DNA from: Massilia terrae
Lineage (GTDB): Bacteria; Pseudomonadota; Gammaproteobacteria; Burkholderiales; Burkholderiaceae_D
NCBI RefSeq assembly: GCF_024753145.1
Contig: NZ_JANUGU010000001.1
Location: 1,488,001 to 1,552,000, forward strand
Direction: 5' to 3'
Length of the DNA: 64,000 nt
Part shown: piece by piece, positions 6,636 to 16,278 of the stretch
How positions within the stretch are numbered: the first letter of the stretch is position 1
How the letters are laid out: every line of letters starts with the position of its first letter
Notes under the pieces: generated by a model
Told to the model about the DNA's origin: nothing
The model's input: only the letters and a program-made list of their open reading frames with translations
Databases searched by the model: none
Position numbers and translations under genes: made by a program

Positions 6636-9600
6636 ATGAACGAACAGAAAAAAATCCCGGCGGCCGCGGCGTCGGACGGCACCTCAGGCGGCAGCATGTT
6701 CGGCGCCCGCAAGCGCGCCGAGGCTGAGCTGGAAGCGGCCCAGCTGGCCCTGCGCAGCGCCAACGCCCGCATCGAATCGATCCTCGAAAGCCTGACCGAC
6801 GGCATCTGCGCGGTCGACCACGACTGGCGCATCACCTACCTGAACGGCCGCGCGCTGCAGATGCTCGACCCGCCCGAAATGACCCGCGACCACCTGCTCG
6901 GCCGCCGCCTGTGGGACGAGTTCCCGGAGCTGGAGCATTCCCCGTTCGGCATTGCCTGCCGCGCCGCCCTGCAGGAAGACCACACCGTCAGCGGCGAAAT
7001 GTATTATTCGCGCCGCGGCGGCTGGATCGGCATCCGCGCCTTTCCCGCGCCGGAAGGGCTGACCATCTACGTGCAAGACATCAACCAGCACAAGACCGAC
7101 CAGCAGGCCCTCGTGGACGGGAACGCCCGCCTGCAGCTGGCCCTGTCGGCCGGCGGCCTGGGCGACTGGCGCTGGGACGCCGCCACCGACCGTGTCACGC
7201 TGGGTGCGCGCGCCGCCGCCATGTTCGGCCTGCCGGCCGACGTGCCGCTCGACTGGGCCGCGCTGCGCGAACGCCTCGACGAGCCCTCGCGTGAGCAGGT
7301 GCGGCGCGCCTTCCTGCACGCCTTCGCCACCCACGCCGACGTCGACGTCGAATGTCGCCTGCTGGCCGAAGATGGCCCGGCCTGGATCGCGCTGGTCGGC
7401 CGCGCCAGCTATGCCGACCCGGGATTGCCGCAGGGCGTGATCGGCATGACCGGCGTGGTGCAGGACATCACCGCCCGCAAGCACGCCGAGGAATCGCTGC
7501 GCCAGAGCGAGGAAGTGCTGCGCGCGCTGGCCAACTCGATCCCGCAGCTGGCCTTCATGGCCGATGCCGACGGCGCCATGGTCTGGCTCAACGAGCGCTG
7601 GTACGAATACACCGGCGTCACACCCGGTGCGGCCGCCGGCTGGGGCTGGGAGCAGGTACTCGACCCCGAAGTGCTGCCCGCCGTGCAGGAGCACTGGCAG
7701 CATTGCCTGCGCACCGGCGCGCCGTTCGAGATGGAATACCCGATCCGCGGCGCCGATGGCCGCTACCGCTGGTTCCTGACCCGCATCAGCGCGGTGCGCG
7801 ACCTGCACGGGCGCGTGGTGCGCTGGTTCGGCACCAACACCGACGTCGACGAGGTCAAGCGCGCCGAACATGCCCTGCGCGAGGAATCGCACGTGCTCGA
7901 GCTGCTCAACAGCACCGGCGCCTCCTTGGCCGCCACCCGCGACCTGCGCACCCTTTTGGCCACCGCCACCGACGCCGCCGCCGGCATCGCGGGCGCGCGC
8001 TTCGGCGCCTTCTTCTACCACGGCCCGGCCGGCGACAGCCGCCTGTTCACCCTGTACACCATGGCCGGCGCCACGCCGGCCCGCTTCCAGAGCTTCGGCG
8101 AGCCGCAGGCGCTGGCCCTGTTCGGCCCCAGCCTGTTCGGCGCCGGCCCGGTGCGCGCCGCCGACATTACCCACGAGCGGCGCGACGGCGTGCACTGGTT
8201 CGACCTGGCCGCGGGGCACCCGGCGGTGCGCAGTTACCTGGCGGTGCCGGTGGTGGCGCGCTCCGGCGAAGCCCTGGGCACCATGTTTTTCGGGCATCCC
8301 GAGCCAGACATGTTCTCCGAACGCACCGAGCGCATCGTGGCCGGCATCGCCGCCCAGGCCGCCATTGCGATCGATAACTCGCGCCTCTACGAAGGCGCGC
8401 AGCAGGCCGCCGAAGAGCGCAAGGTGCTGCTCGAACGCGAGCGCGAGGCGCGCGCCGAGGCCGAGCGCACCAGCCAGATGAAGGACGAGTTCCTGGCGAC
8501 CCTGTCGCACGAGCTGCGCACCCCGCTGTCGGCCATCCTCGGCTGGGCCCAGGTGCTGCGCCGCGGCGGGCGCGACGGTGGCGACCTGGCGCGCGGCCTG
8601 CAGACCATCGAACGCAATGCGCGCGCCCAGGCCCAGCTGATCGAGGACCTGCTCGACATGAGCCGCATCACCTCCGGCAAGGTGTTGCTCGACATGCAGG
8701 TGCTGGCCCCGGCCAGCTTCATCGACGCCGCCATCGAGACCGTGCGCCCGGGCGCCGACGCCAAGAACGTCACCATCGACAAAGAGTACGAGGCCGATCC
8801 GGGCCTGGTCGCGGCCGATCCGGGCCGCCTGCAGCAGGTGGTGTGGAACCTGGTGTCGAACGCGATCAAGTTCACCCCGCGCGACGGCCGGGTGACCGTG
8901 AAACTGGCGCGCCGCGACGGCCAGGTGGCCATCACCGTCAGCGATACCGGCATCGGCATCAAGCCCGAATTCATCACCCACGTGTTCGAGCGCTTCCGCC
9001 AGGCCGACGCCTCGACCACCCGGCGCCACGGCGGCCTCGGCCTGGGCCTGTCGATCGTCAAGCACCTGGTCGAGCAGCACGGCGGCACGGTGCGCGCCGA
9101 GAGCGCCGGCGAAGGCCAGGGCGCCAGCTTCACCATTGAGTTGCCGCTGGCCAAGCAGCCGCCGGCGGCGGGGCGGGCCGGGCGCGGCCTGGTGCCGCTG
9201 CCCACGCCCGCCACCGGCGAGCTGACCTACCTCGACCTCACCGGGGTGGACGTGCTGGTGGTCGACGACGACCGCGACGCGCGCGAACTGATGGCGCGCA
9301 TCCTGACCGACTGCCACGCCACCGTGCGCACGGCCGCCGGCGCGCGCGAGGGCTTCGCGGCCTTCCAGGCGGCGCGCCCGGATCTCCTGATCAGCGACCT
9401 GGGCATGCCCGAGGTCGACGGCTTCGAGCTGCTGGGCTGGGTGCGCGCGCTCGGGCGCGATCACGGCGGCAACGTGCCGGCCATCGCCCTGACCGCCTTC
9501 GCCCGCTCGGAAGACCGGCTGCGCGCCCTCGAAGCGGGCTTCTCGGCCCACATCTCGAAACCGGTGGAGCCGAGCGAACTGATTGCCGCCGTGGCAGGCA

Positions 9601-9662
9601 TCGTGGGGCCGGCCAGCCCGATGTTGCTCAGCGGCCGCACGGCGCGGCCGGACGCCGGTTGA
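6636..9662 (+). CDS. Multi-PAS/GAF hybrid sensor histidine kinase
   Basis: 1008 aa with no transmembrane helix, so it is a cytosolic sensor. Domains in order: a PAS domain around 40-150 (ESLTDGICAVDHDWRITYLN), PAS/PAC repeats around 155-290 and 290-410 (MVWLNERWYEYTGV), a GAF domain around 425-580, HisKA with His at about 625 (LSHELRTPL), an HATPase (DTGIGI, GLGLGLSIVKHLVEQHGG) and a C-terminal receiver with Asp at about 921 (ISDLGMPEVDG). The ATG at 6636 follows AGGGAGA. The stacked PAS/GAF units suggest redox, light or small-ligand sensing, but no ligand can be named. Confidence 0.92.
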   Translation: MNEQKKIPAAAASDGTSGGSMFGARKRAEAELEAAQLALRSANARIESILESLTDGICAVDHDWRITYLNGRALQMLDPPEMTRDHLLGRRLWDEFPELEHSPFGIACRAALQEDHTVSGEMYYSRRGGWIGIRAFPAPEGLTIYVQDINQHKTDQQALVDGNARLQLALSAGGLGDWRWDAATDRVTLGARAAAMFGLPADVPLDWAALRERLDEPSREQVRRAFLHAFATHADVDVECRLLAEDGPAWIALVGRASYADPGLPQGVIGMTGVVQDITARKHAEESLRQSEEVLRALANSIPQLAFMADADGAMVWLNERWYEYTGVTPGAAAGWGWEQVLDPEVLPAVQEHWQHCLRTGAPFEMEYPIRGADGRYRWFLTRISAVRDLHGRVVRWFGTNTDVDEVKRAEHALREESHVLELLNSTGASLAATRDLRTLLATATDAAAGIAGARFGAFFYHGPAGDSRLFTLYTMAGATPARFQSFGEPQALALFGPSLFGAGPVRAADITHERRDGVHWFDLAAGHPAVRSYLAVPVVARSGEALGTMFFGHPEPDMFSERTERIVAGIAAQAAIAIDNSRLYEGAQQAAEERKVLLEREREARAEAERTSQMKDEFLATLSHELRTPLSAILGWAQVLRRGGRDGGDLARGLQTIERNARAQAQLIEDLLDMSRITSGKVLLDMQVLAPASFIDAAIETVRPGADAKNVTIDKEYEADPGLVAADPGRLQQVVWNLVSNAIKFTPRDGRVTVKLARRDGQVAITVSDTGIGIKPEFITHVFERFRQADASTTRRHGGLGLGLSIVKHLVEQHGGTVRAESAGEGQGASFTIELPLAKQPPAAGRAGRGLVPLPTPATGELTYLDLTGVDVLVVDDDRDARELMARILTDCHATVRTAAGAREGFAAFQAARPDLLISDLGMPEVDGFELLGWVRALGRDHGGNVPAIALTAFARSEDRLRALEAGFSAHISKPVEPSELIAAVAGIVGPASPMLLSGRTARPDAG

Positions 9663-9798
9663 CGTGGTCATGCTGCTCCTACCGGCGCACGCGGCGCTGT
9701 CCTACAAGAAATTAGCGGCGCTTTGCTAGACTATCGTGGATGGGTAGTGCTTAGCCCCGGTGGCAACGCACGCGGGTCCCGAACGGAAGAGAAATCGC

Positions 9799-10794
9799 AT
9801 GCCGAGCCGACAAGACATCCTGAACGCGAAGATCCTGATTGTGGATGACTCGCCCGACAATATCGACCTGATGGAGGAGATATTGCGCGAGGAAGGCTAC
9901 GCCTGCGTCAGCTCGACCATGGAGCCGGAGCAAGTGTGCCCCCTGCACCGCGAGCACAATTACGACCTGATCCTGCTCGACCTGCAGATGCCCGGCCTGA
10001 ATGGCTTCCAGGTGATGAAGGGCCTGAAGGAAATCGAGCAAGGCGGCTACCTGCCGGTGCTCGCCCTCACCGCCCAGCCCAGCTTCAAGATCGCGGCGCT
10101 GGAAGCGGGCGCGCGCGATTTCATCAGCAAGCCCTTCGACCTGCTCGAAGTTCACAAGCGCATCCACAACATGCTGGAAGTGCGCCTGCTGTACAAGGAG
10201 CTGGCGCAATACAGCAAGGCCCAGCAGGAGCTGGCCCTGCACGATGCCCTGACCGGCCTGCCCAATCGCCGCCTGCTCGAGGACCGGATCGAAACCGCCC
10301 TGCAGCACGCCGCGCGCAGCCACGCCAAGGCGGCGGTCATGTACCTCGACCTGGACGGCTTCAAGGCGATCAACGACACCTATGGCCACGCCTACGGCGA
10401 CGAGATCCTGAAGATGGTGTCGCAGCGCCTGCTGGCGTCCTCGCGCCGGGAAGACACGGTGGCGCGCCTGGGCGGCGACGAGTTCATGGTGGTGCTGGGC
10501 GAGGTGCACAGCCTGTCCGATGCGCTGGGGCCGGCGGCCAAGCTGGTCGAGGTGCTGAACGAGCCCTTCTTCATCAACGACCTGACCTTGCGGCTGTCGA
10601 CCTCGATCGGCATCAGCCTGTATCCGGATGACGCCGAGAGCGTGGACGCGCTGATCAGCATCGCCGACTACGCGCTGTACGAGGCCAAGCGCAGCGGCAA
10701 GAACCGGTTCTGCACCACGGGCACCGCGCGGCAGAAGACCACCAGCAAGCTGCCCCTGCCCAGCAGCCAGGCGGAGCTGGCGCCGCATCGTTAA
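9799..10794 (+). CDS. REC-GGDEF response regulator, diguanylate cyclase
   Basis: 331 aa. Receiver at residues 10-130 with Asp at about 61 (LILLDLQMPGLNG) and Lys in FISKPFD. The GGDEF domain starts LALHDALTGLPNRRLLEDR and has an intact GGDEF at about 225-229. An RRED inhibitory I-site lies five residues before it, so c-di-GMP product inhibition is expected. It converts two GTP to c-di-GMP when the receiver is phosphorylated. The ATG at 9799 follows GGAAGAG; a GTG 13 codons upstream has no such site. Being immediately downstream of the hybrid kinase suggests a cognate pair. Confidence 0.93.
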   Translation: MPSRQDILNAKILIVDDSPDNIDLMEEILREEGYACVSSTMEPEQVCPLHREHNYDLILLDLQMPGLNGFQVMKGLKEIEQGGYLPVLALTAQPSFKIAALEAGARDFISKPFDLLEVHKRIHNMLEVRLLYKELAQYSKAQQELALHDALTGLPNRRLLEDRIETALQHAARSHAKAAVMYLDLDGFKAINDTYGHAYGDEILKMVSQRLLASSRREDTVARLGGDEFMVVLGEVHSLSDALGPAAKLVEVLNEPFFINDLTLRLSTSIGISLYPDDAESVDALISIADYALYEAKRSGKNRFCTTGTARQKTTSKLPLPSSQAELAPHR

Positions 10795-10810
10795 ACCCCA
10801 TTCCTGACCA

Positions 10811-10936
10811 CCGTCGTTCCCGGCACTGCCGGAAACGACTCCCCGCGCAGGCGGGGACCCATGGACCATCTGCCTGGCCGCACAAACGCCGCGAGCCCGC
10901 AAACCCGGCATGGGTCCCCGCCTGCGCGGGGCGACG
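10811..10936 (+). repeat. Composite REP-like repeat pair
   Basis: A two-hairpin unit (CGTTCCCGGCACTGCCGG, AAACGACT, then CCCCGCGCAGGCGGGG) at 10811-10864 is followed by an inverted single hairpin GTCCCCGCCTGCGCGGGG at 10914-10931. The two-hairpin unit is the reverse complement of the one at 28234-28288, apart from a few bases. It lies between two convergent genes. Confidence 0.75.
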
Positions 10937-10968
10937 CTCACTTATTAACTCACGCGAAATCCCGAAGC

Positions 10969-11541
<573 letters not shown>

Positions 11542-11685
11542 CTATAGCAATCCGCCGGGCTCGGCCCTCCTGCCTCGTGATATGATGGTTTGTTGCAACG
11601 CGCGTATGTTTTGTTTCGGCAATTTTTCAAAGCTCTGCTATGCTTTTAACAAACAGACCGCGACTCGTCGCTGAGTGATATAGCC

Positions 11686-13317
11686 GTGCCGAAAACTGAT
11701 AAACCGAAGATCCTGGTGGTCAACGATGACCCCGCGAGCCTGCTGGCGCTGACCAGCCTGCTTGACCAATGGGCGGCGGAGACCAACTACGCCGTGGTGT
11801 CGGCCCGCTCCGGCCAGGAAGCCCTGCGGCAAGTGCTGCTGCACGATTTCGCGGTGATCCTGCTGGACGTAAACATGCCCGGCATGGATGGATTCGAAAC
11901 CGCCGAGGCGATCCACCAGCGCGCCCGTTCCGCCGATATCCCGATCATCTTCGTGACCGCCTTCCTGGCCGACGAGATCGATCGCCTCAAGGCCTACCAG
12001 CGCGGCGCCGTCGATTTCCTGTTCACGCCGGTGATCCCCCAGATCCTGCACGCCAAGGTGTCGGTGTTCGTCGCGCTCGCCAACAAGAACGAGCAATTGC
12101 GGCGCCAGGCCGACAAGCTGTCGCAGCGCACCGCCGAACTGACCACGAGCAACCGCCAGCTCACCCGCGAAATCGAAGAGCGCCGTGCCATCGAGCGCAA
12201 GAGCCATGCCAAGGACGAGTTCCTGGCCATGCTCGGCCACGAACTGCGCAATCCGCTGTCGGCCATCTCCAGCGCCGCCGCCCTGTTGGCAATGCCCGGC
12301 GCCGAGAGCAATACCCGCGCCCGCGCCATCATCCAGCGCCAGAGCCAGCACCTGTCGCGCATCGTCGACGACCTGCTCGACCTGTCGCGCGCCATGTCCG
12401 GCAAGATCCTGCTGAACCGCAAGCCGCTGGATCTGTCGGCCCTGGTCTCGACCTGCCTCGACACCTTCCGCGCCACCGGCCGCACCGCCGGCTACACGAT
12501 GAACGTGAACCTGTCCGAGGCCTGGGCCGAGGGCGACGCCACCCGCCTGGAGCAGGTCGCCTGCAACCTGATCGACAACGCACTCAAGTACACGCCGGAC
12601 GGCGGCACCATCGGCATCACGGTGGACGGCACCGACAAGGAAGTGGTGTTCACGGTGTCTGATTCCGGGGTCGGCATCGAGCCCGAACTGCTGCCGCACG
12701 TGTTCGACGTCTTCGTGCAGGGCTCGATTTCGCTGGACCGGGCCCAGGGGGGCCTGGGCATCGGCCTGTCGCTGGTGCGCAATCTGGTCGAACTGCATGG
12801 CGGCAACGTGCATGCCTTCAGCGACGGCGACCGCAACGGCAGCCGTTTCGAGATCCGCATGCCGCGCGTGGACGCACCCAGCGTGCCCGTCCCGGCGCCG
12901 CACCACATGCCAGCGGAGCATGGCAAACCGAGCGTCCTGCTGATCGAAGACAATGACGACGGCCGCGAAATGATGGCCAGCATGCTGGGCGCTTACGACT
13001 ATCCGGTGCGCCAGGCCGCGGACGGACTGGACGGCGTCGCGGCGGCCAGCGCCGAACCGTCGGACGTGGCGCTGGTGGACATCGGCCTGCCCGGCATCGA
13101 CGGCTACGAAGTCGCCCGCCGCCTGCGCCAGAACCCGGCGACGGCGAATATGCGGCTGATCGCGCTTACCGGCTACGGCCTGGCCGAAGACCGTCGCCGC
13201 GTGATGGAAGCGGGATTCGACCTGCACCTGGTCAAGCCAGTCGACATCAAGCTGCTGCTGGAGGCGCTTGGGGAAACCAGGGCCGCGCAGCGGAACGCGC
13301 CGTCCAAGGCGGCTTGA
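11686..13317 (+). CDS. REC-histidine kinase-REC hybrid
   Basis: 543 aa, soluble. N-terminal receiver (ILVVNDDP, Asp at about 61 in LLDVNMPGMDG), a coiled-coil linker at about 125-170, HisKA with His at about 185 (LGHELRNPLSAI), an HATPase (DNALKYTPDGG, DSGVGI, GGLGIGLSLVRNLVELHGG) and a second receiver with Asp at about 465 (LVDIGLPGIDG, Lys in LVKPVD). With receivers at both ends it probably takes phosphate from another kinase and relays it. The start is GTG 11686. In the N-terminal receiver, FTPV replaces the usual KP at the conserved-Lys position, so that receiver may not signal normally. Confidence 0.9.
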   Translation: MPKTDKPKILVVNDDPASLLALTSLLDQWAAETNYAVVSARSGQEALRQVLLHDFAVILLDVNMPGMDGFETAEAIHQRARSADIPIIFVTAFLADEIDRLKAYQRGAVDFLFTPVIPQILHAKVSVFVALANKNEQLRRQADKLSQRTAELTTSNRQLTREIEERRAIERKSHAKDEFLAMLGHELRNPLSAISSAAALLAMPGAESNTRARAIIQRQSQHLSRIVDDLLDLSRAMSGKILLNRKPLDLSALVSTCLDTFRATGRTAGYTMNVNLSEAWAEGDATRLEQVACNLIDNALKYTPDGGTIGITVDGTDKEVVFTVSDSGVGIEPELLPHVFDVFVQGSISLDRAQGGLGIGLSLVRNLVELHGGNVHAFSDGDRNGSRFEIRMPRVDAPSVPVPAPHHMPAEHGKPSVLLIEDNDDGREMMASMLGAYDYPVRQAADGLDGVAAASAEPSDVALVDIGLPGIDGYEVARRLRQNPATANMRLIALTGYGLAEDRRRVMEAGFDLHLVKPVDIKLLLEALGETRAAQRNAPSKAA

Positions 13318-13326
13318 GCTCCCCCT

Positions 13327-13374
13327 CATAAGAGAACGCCTTCATAAGCGAACGTCTTTATAAGAGAACGTCGT
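13327..13374. repeat. Three tandem 16-bp repeats
   Basis: CATAAGAGAACGCCTT, CATAAGCGAACGTCTT and TATAAGAGAACGTCGT follow each other without gaps, just after the stop of the hybrid kinase, and run into a REP-like hairpin. The role is unknown. Confidence 0.6.
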
Positions 13375-13395
13375 TCCCGCGGAGGCGGGAACGAC
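13371..13395 (+). repeat. REP-like palindrome
   Basis: A single hairpin GTTCCCGCGGAGGCGGGAAC between convergent genes, in the same family as at 1.2, 28.3 and 34.4 kb. Confidence 0.7.
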
Positions 13396-13413
13396 GGCAA
13401 TCTTAAGGTTCTG

Positions 13414-13881
13414 TCAGCTCGTCTGCTCCAGCTCCTCCTTCCGCTCCGCCATCTCCTCGCCCAGCGCCGCCAAGTCGATCCCGCTCTTCTTAGCCTTCGG
13501 GAACATTTCCTTTTCTTCCTCCTGCACGTGGTGCTCGATCTGCTCGGACAGCACCTTGATCTTGGCGTCATACAGCTCATCATCCGGATCCATCTCCTGG
13601 ATCTGCGCGATCAGGTCCTTGGCTGCGGCGTGCTCGACCACGGCCTCGTCCACCGTGTCCTCGGCATCCTTGGCCGCCGCGCGCAGCGCCGGATAGAAAA
13701 TTTCTTCCTCGATGCTTGCATGCAGGATCAGCGCATCGCAGATCTGGTCAGCCAACTTTTTCTTGGAAACCTTGGCCCGGTCAGTCAATTTCTCGTACTG
13801 CTCGAACAGGTCCTTTACCTCTCGGTGATCCGCCGTCAGCATGGCGATGGCGTCCTGCGCTGCGTTCGATTTCGTGGTCAT
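13414..13881 (-). CDS. Hemerythrin HHE cation-binding domain protein
   Basis: 155-aa cytoplasmic helical-bundle protein. The diiron ligands of the HHE family can be traced: LTADHREV, LHASIEEEIFYPAL (His and Glu), VVEHAAAKD and IEHHVQEEEKEMFP (His and Glu). Such proteins bind O2 or react with NO and oxidants; the precise role here is not visible. The ATG at 13881 follows GGGAG. The gene sits alone, convergent to the hybrid kinase gene and divergent from the NarL-type kinase gene. Confidence 0.88.
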   Translation of the reverse strand: MTTKSNAAQDAIAMLTADHREVKDLFEQYEKLTDRAKVSKKKLADQICDALILHASIEEEIFYPALRAAAKDAEDTVDEAVVEHAAAKDLIAQIQEMDPDDELYDAKIKVLSEQIEHHVQEEEKEMFPKAKKSGIDLAALGEEMAERKEELEQTS

Positions 13882-14039
13882 TGGCAACTCCCTTGTGAAA
13901 ATCATGAGTGAAATGGCGCTTGCGCCTGCCTCTAGCCTCGCCTGAAACGCGGCACGGGTATGTGCGACCACACACGCAGGTCGCGCGCCGTGCGCATCGC
14001 AGCTTGTTGTATGATCCGGGAAACATTTACCCTGCCCCT

Positions 14040-14741
14040 ATGACCCAGCCGACGCCACCGACCGAGAACGCAGAGCAGCTCGCCGCCCGCGTGGCCGAAC
14101 TGTCCGACCTGCTGGGCTACCTGGCCAACTGCTGGGACGACGAGCGGCGCCTGCTGGCGCGCCAACTGCACGACAACCTCGGTTCGACGATGACGGCGCT
14201 CACCATGCATCTCGGCCTGCTGACCCAGCAACTGCCGGAAGGCAAAGCCCGCGAGCGCGCCACCCAGATGAAGCAACTGCTAGCGCTCATCATCGACACC
14301 AACCGCCAGATGCAGCTCGCGCTGTGGAACGACAAGTTGGAATTCCTCGGCGTGAAGGCCGCGCTGGCCGAAGCCACCGCGCAATTCGGCGACGAGCACG
14401 GCATCACCGCGCGCGCCAGCCTGCCCGACGAGGATCCGCACTACTCGCGCGAACAGGGCGTGCTGTTGCTGCGCTGCGCCGAGGAGGGACTGCGCAATGT
14501 CGCCTCCCACGCGCAAGCCAGCGAGGCCGAAGTCATCCTCGACGACGACGGCGACCAGGCCATGCTGACCGTGCGCGACAACGGCGTCGGCCCTGCCGGC
14601 GATCCGGAATCGGGGACTTTCTGCCACGGCCTGCGCCTGCTGCGCGAGCGCGCCCGCCTGCTGGGCGGCAGCCTGGTCCTGACGCGCCGCCCGGAAGGCG
14701 GCACCGCACTGACCCTCACCATCCCACATCGGCAGCCATAG
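14040..14741 (+). CDS. Soluble NarL-type sensor histidine kinase (HisKA_3)
   Basis: 233 aa with no membrane segment. The dimerisation region has phospho-His at about 44 (LLARQLHDNLGSTMTAL). The HATPase has N-box EEGLRNVASHAQAS, G1 box DNGVGP and G2 region GLRLLRERARLLGGS. Kinases of this family normally pair with a NarL/LuxR-type regulator, but none is adjacent; the nearest LuxR-type regulator in the window is at 34.6 kb. The start ATG 14040 is chosen because the longer frame upstream lacks family similarity. Confidence 0.85.
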   Translation: MTQPTPPTENAEQLAARVAELSDLLGYLANCWDDERRLLARQLHDNLGSTMTALTMHLGLLTQQLPEGKARERATQMKQLLALIIDTNRQMQLALWNDKLEFLGVKAALAEATAQFGDEHGITARASLPDEDPHYSREQGVLLLRCAEEGLRNVASHAQASEAEVILDDDGDQAMLTVRDNGVGPAGDPESGTFCHGLRLLRERARLLGGSLVLTRRPEGGTALTLTIPHRQP

Positions 14742-14770
14742 CCGGAGCACCGTCGTCCCGGCGCAGGCAG

Positions 14771-14798
14771 ATCGCTATATACCGCAATATATAACGAT
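14771..14798 (+). promoter_or_regulatory. ModE operator upstream of modABC-modE
   Basis: The half-sites ATCGCTATATA and TATATAACGAT are separated by six bases (CCGCAA). This matches the published ModE consensus ATCGNTATATA-N6-TATATAACGAT at every defined position. A -10-like TACACT (14803-14808) follows, so the palindrome covers the -35 area and molybdate-bound ModE should repress. The modE gene is the last gene of this operon, so the loop is autoregulatory. Confidence 0.92.
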
Positions 14799-14837
14799 GA
14801 TGTACACTGTCGCTTCAACAACACGACAGGCATCGCC

Positions 14838-15584
14838 ATGCCCAAGCGCCTTCTTGCCGCCCTCCTCCTGTGCGGCGCCGTCCTGACCGCGAGTGCGGGG
14901 GAAATCACCGTCTCCGCCGCCGCCAGCCTGACCGACGCCTTCAAGGAGATTGCCACCCACTTCGAGGCACAGCATCAAGGGACCACGGTGCTGCTGAACT
15001 TCGGCGCGTCCGGCGCGCTCGTGCAGCAGATCGCCAAAGGCGCGCCGGTCGACGTGTTCGCGTCCGCCGACCAGCTCACCATGGACATCGCGTCCAACCA
15101 GAACCTGCTCGCCCCCGGCGAGCGCCACGACTTCGCGCGCAACAACTTGGTCGTGGTCGTGCCGATCGACAGCAAGCTGGTCCTGCGCGACTTGGCCGGC
15201 CTGCGCCAACCCGCCGTGCATCGCATCGCCGCCGGCAATCCTTCCAGCGTACCGGTCGGCCGCTACACCCGCGAAGCGCTCGAAGCGCAGCACCTCTGGA
15301 ACGAACTCGGCCCACGCCTGGTACTGGCGCAGAACGTACGCCAGGCGCTGGACTACGTGGCGCGCGGCGAGGCCGATGCCGGCTTCGTGTACGCCACCGA
15401 TGCCGCCATCGCCAAGGGCCAGGTCAAGTTGGCGCTGCAGGTGCCGCTGGCACGGCCCGTCACCTACCCCATCGCCCTGGTCAACGCCAGCACCAACAAG
15501 GAAGAGGCGCGCCGCTTCATCGCCTACGTGCTGTCGCCCGAGGCCCAGGCCGTGCTGGCGAAGTACGGCTTCTCCAGGCCCTGA
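14838..15584 (+). CDS. modA: Molybdate ABC transporter substrate-binding protein ModA
   Basis: 248 aa with a signal peptide (MPKRLLAALLLCGAVLTASA, cleaved before GEITV). Family landmarks are VSAAASLTDAFKEIA near the mature N terminus, NFGASGALVQQI, GAPVDVFASAD and the central NVRQALDYVARGEADAGFVY. It binds molybdate or tungstate in the periplasm and hands it to ModB-ModC. First gene of the modABC-modE operon, 39 bases after the ModE operator. Length is normal for the family. Confidence 0.96.
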   Translation: MPKRLLAALLLCGAVLTASAGEITVSAAASLTDAFKEIATHFEAQHQGTTVLLNFGASGALVQQIAKGAPVDVFASADQLTMDIASNQNLLAPGERHDFARNNLVVVVPIDSKLVLRDLAGLRQPAVHRIAAGNPSSVPVGRYTREALEAQHLWNELGPRLVLAQNVRQALDYVARGEADAGFVYATDAAIAKGQVKLALQVPLARPVTYPIALVNASTNKEEARRFIAYVLSPEAQAVLAKYGFSRP

Positions 15585-15593
15585 CGCGCACGC

Positions 15594-16268
15594 ATGATGA
15601 ACGGAGCAGCAAGCGCGCTGGCCCTGTCGCTCAAGGTTTCCCTGCTGGCGACCGCGATCGACCTCGTGCTCGGCGTCGCCGTCGGCTACCTGCTCGCCCG
15701 CACGCGCTTCATCGGCCGCGACCTGCTCGACTCCATGCTCACGCTGCCGATGGTGATGCCGCCGACGGTGCTGGGCTACTATCTGCTGGTCCTGCTCGGC
15801 CGCCACGGCGCCATCGGCGCCTGGCTGCGGGACAGCTTCGGCATCAACCTGATCTTCACCTGGCAAGGCGCGGTGATCGCCGCCGCGGTGGTCGCCTTTC
15901 CCCTCGTGTTCAAGCCGGCGCGCGCCGCGTTCGAATCCATCGACCAGCGCGTCGAAAATGCCGCCCGCGTGCTGGGCGTATCGGAACGGGCGCTGTTCTT
16001 TCGCGTGACCTTGCCGCTGGCCTGGCGCGGCATCCTGGCCGGCGTGCTGCTTGCCTTCGCCCGTGCGATGGGCGAATTCGGCGCCACGCTGATGGTGGCC
16101 GGCAGCATCCCGGGACGCACCCAGACCTTGTCGATCGCCGTCTACGAAGCGGTGCAGGCCGGACAGGACGACATCGCCAACGGACTGGTGCTGATTACCT
16201 CGGCGGTCTGCATCGCGGTCCTGCTGACGGCGGGGCGCCTCGCCCCCGGCCAGGCGTTTCGGCGTTGA
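15594..16268 (+). CDS. modB: Molybdate ABC transporter permease ModB
   Basis: 224 aa with about five to six hydrophobic helices. The MetI-type EAA loop is visible (NAARVLGVSERALFFRVTLP, then AWRGILAG), and TLPMVMPPTVLGYYLL and GEFGATLMVAGSIPG are characteristic of ModB. It forms the membrane channel for molybdate and starts nine bases after modA. Two ATGs in tandem (15594, 15597) are equally plausible starts. Confidence 0.95.
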   Translation: MMNGAASALALSLKVSLLATAIDLVLGVAVGYLLARTRFIGRDLLDSMLTLPMVMPPTVLGYYLLVLLGRHGAIGAWLRDSFGINLIFTWQGAVIAAAVVAFPLVFKPARAAFESIDQRVENAARVLGVSERALFFRVTLPLAWRGILAGVLLAFARAMGEFGATLMVAGSIPGRTQTLSIAVYEAVQAGQDDIANGLVLITSAVCIAVLLTAGRLAPGQAFRR

Positions 16269-16278
16269 GGAGGCGGGC

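Noticed and set aside
6684..9671. 995-codon reverse-strand frame opposite the hybrid kinase
   Set aside because: Low-complexity shadow frame; all kinase, PAS, GAF and REC motifs are on the + strand.
9751..10941. 396-codon reverse-strand frame across the GGDEF gene
   Set aside because: It runs antisense through intact REC and GGDEF domains and has no family motif.
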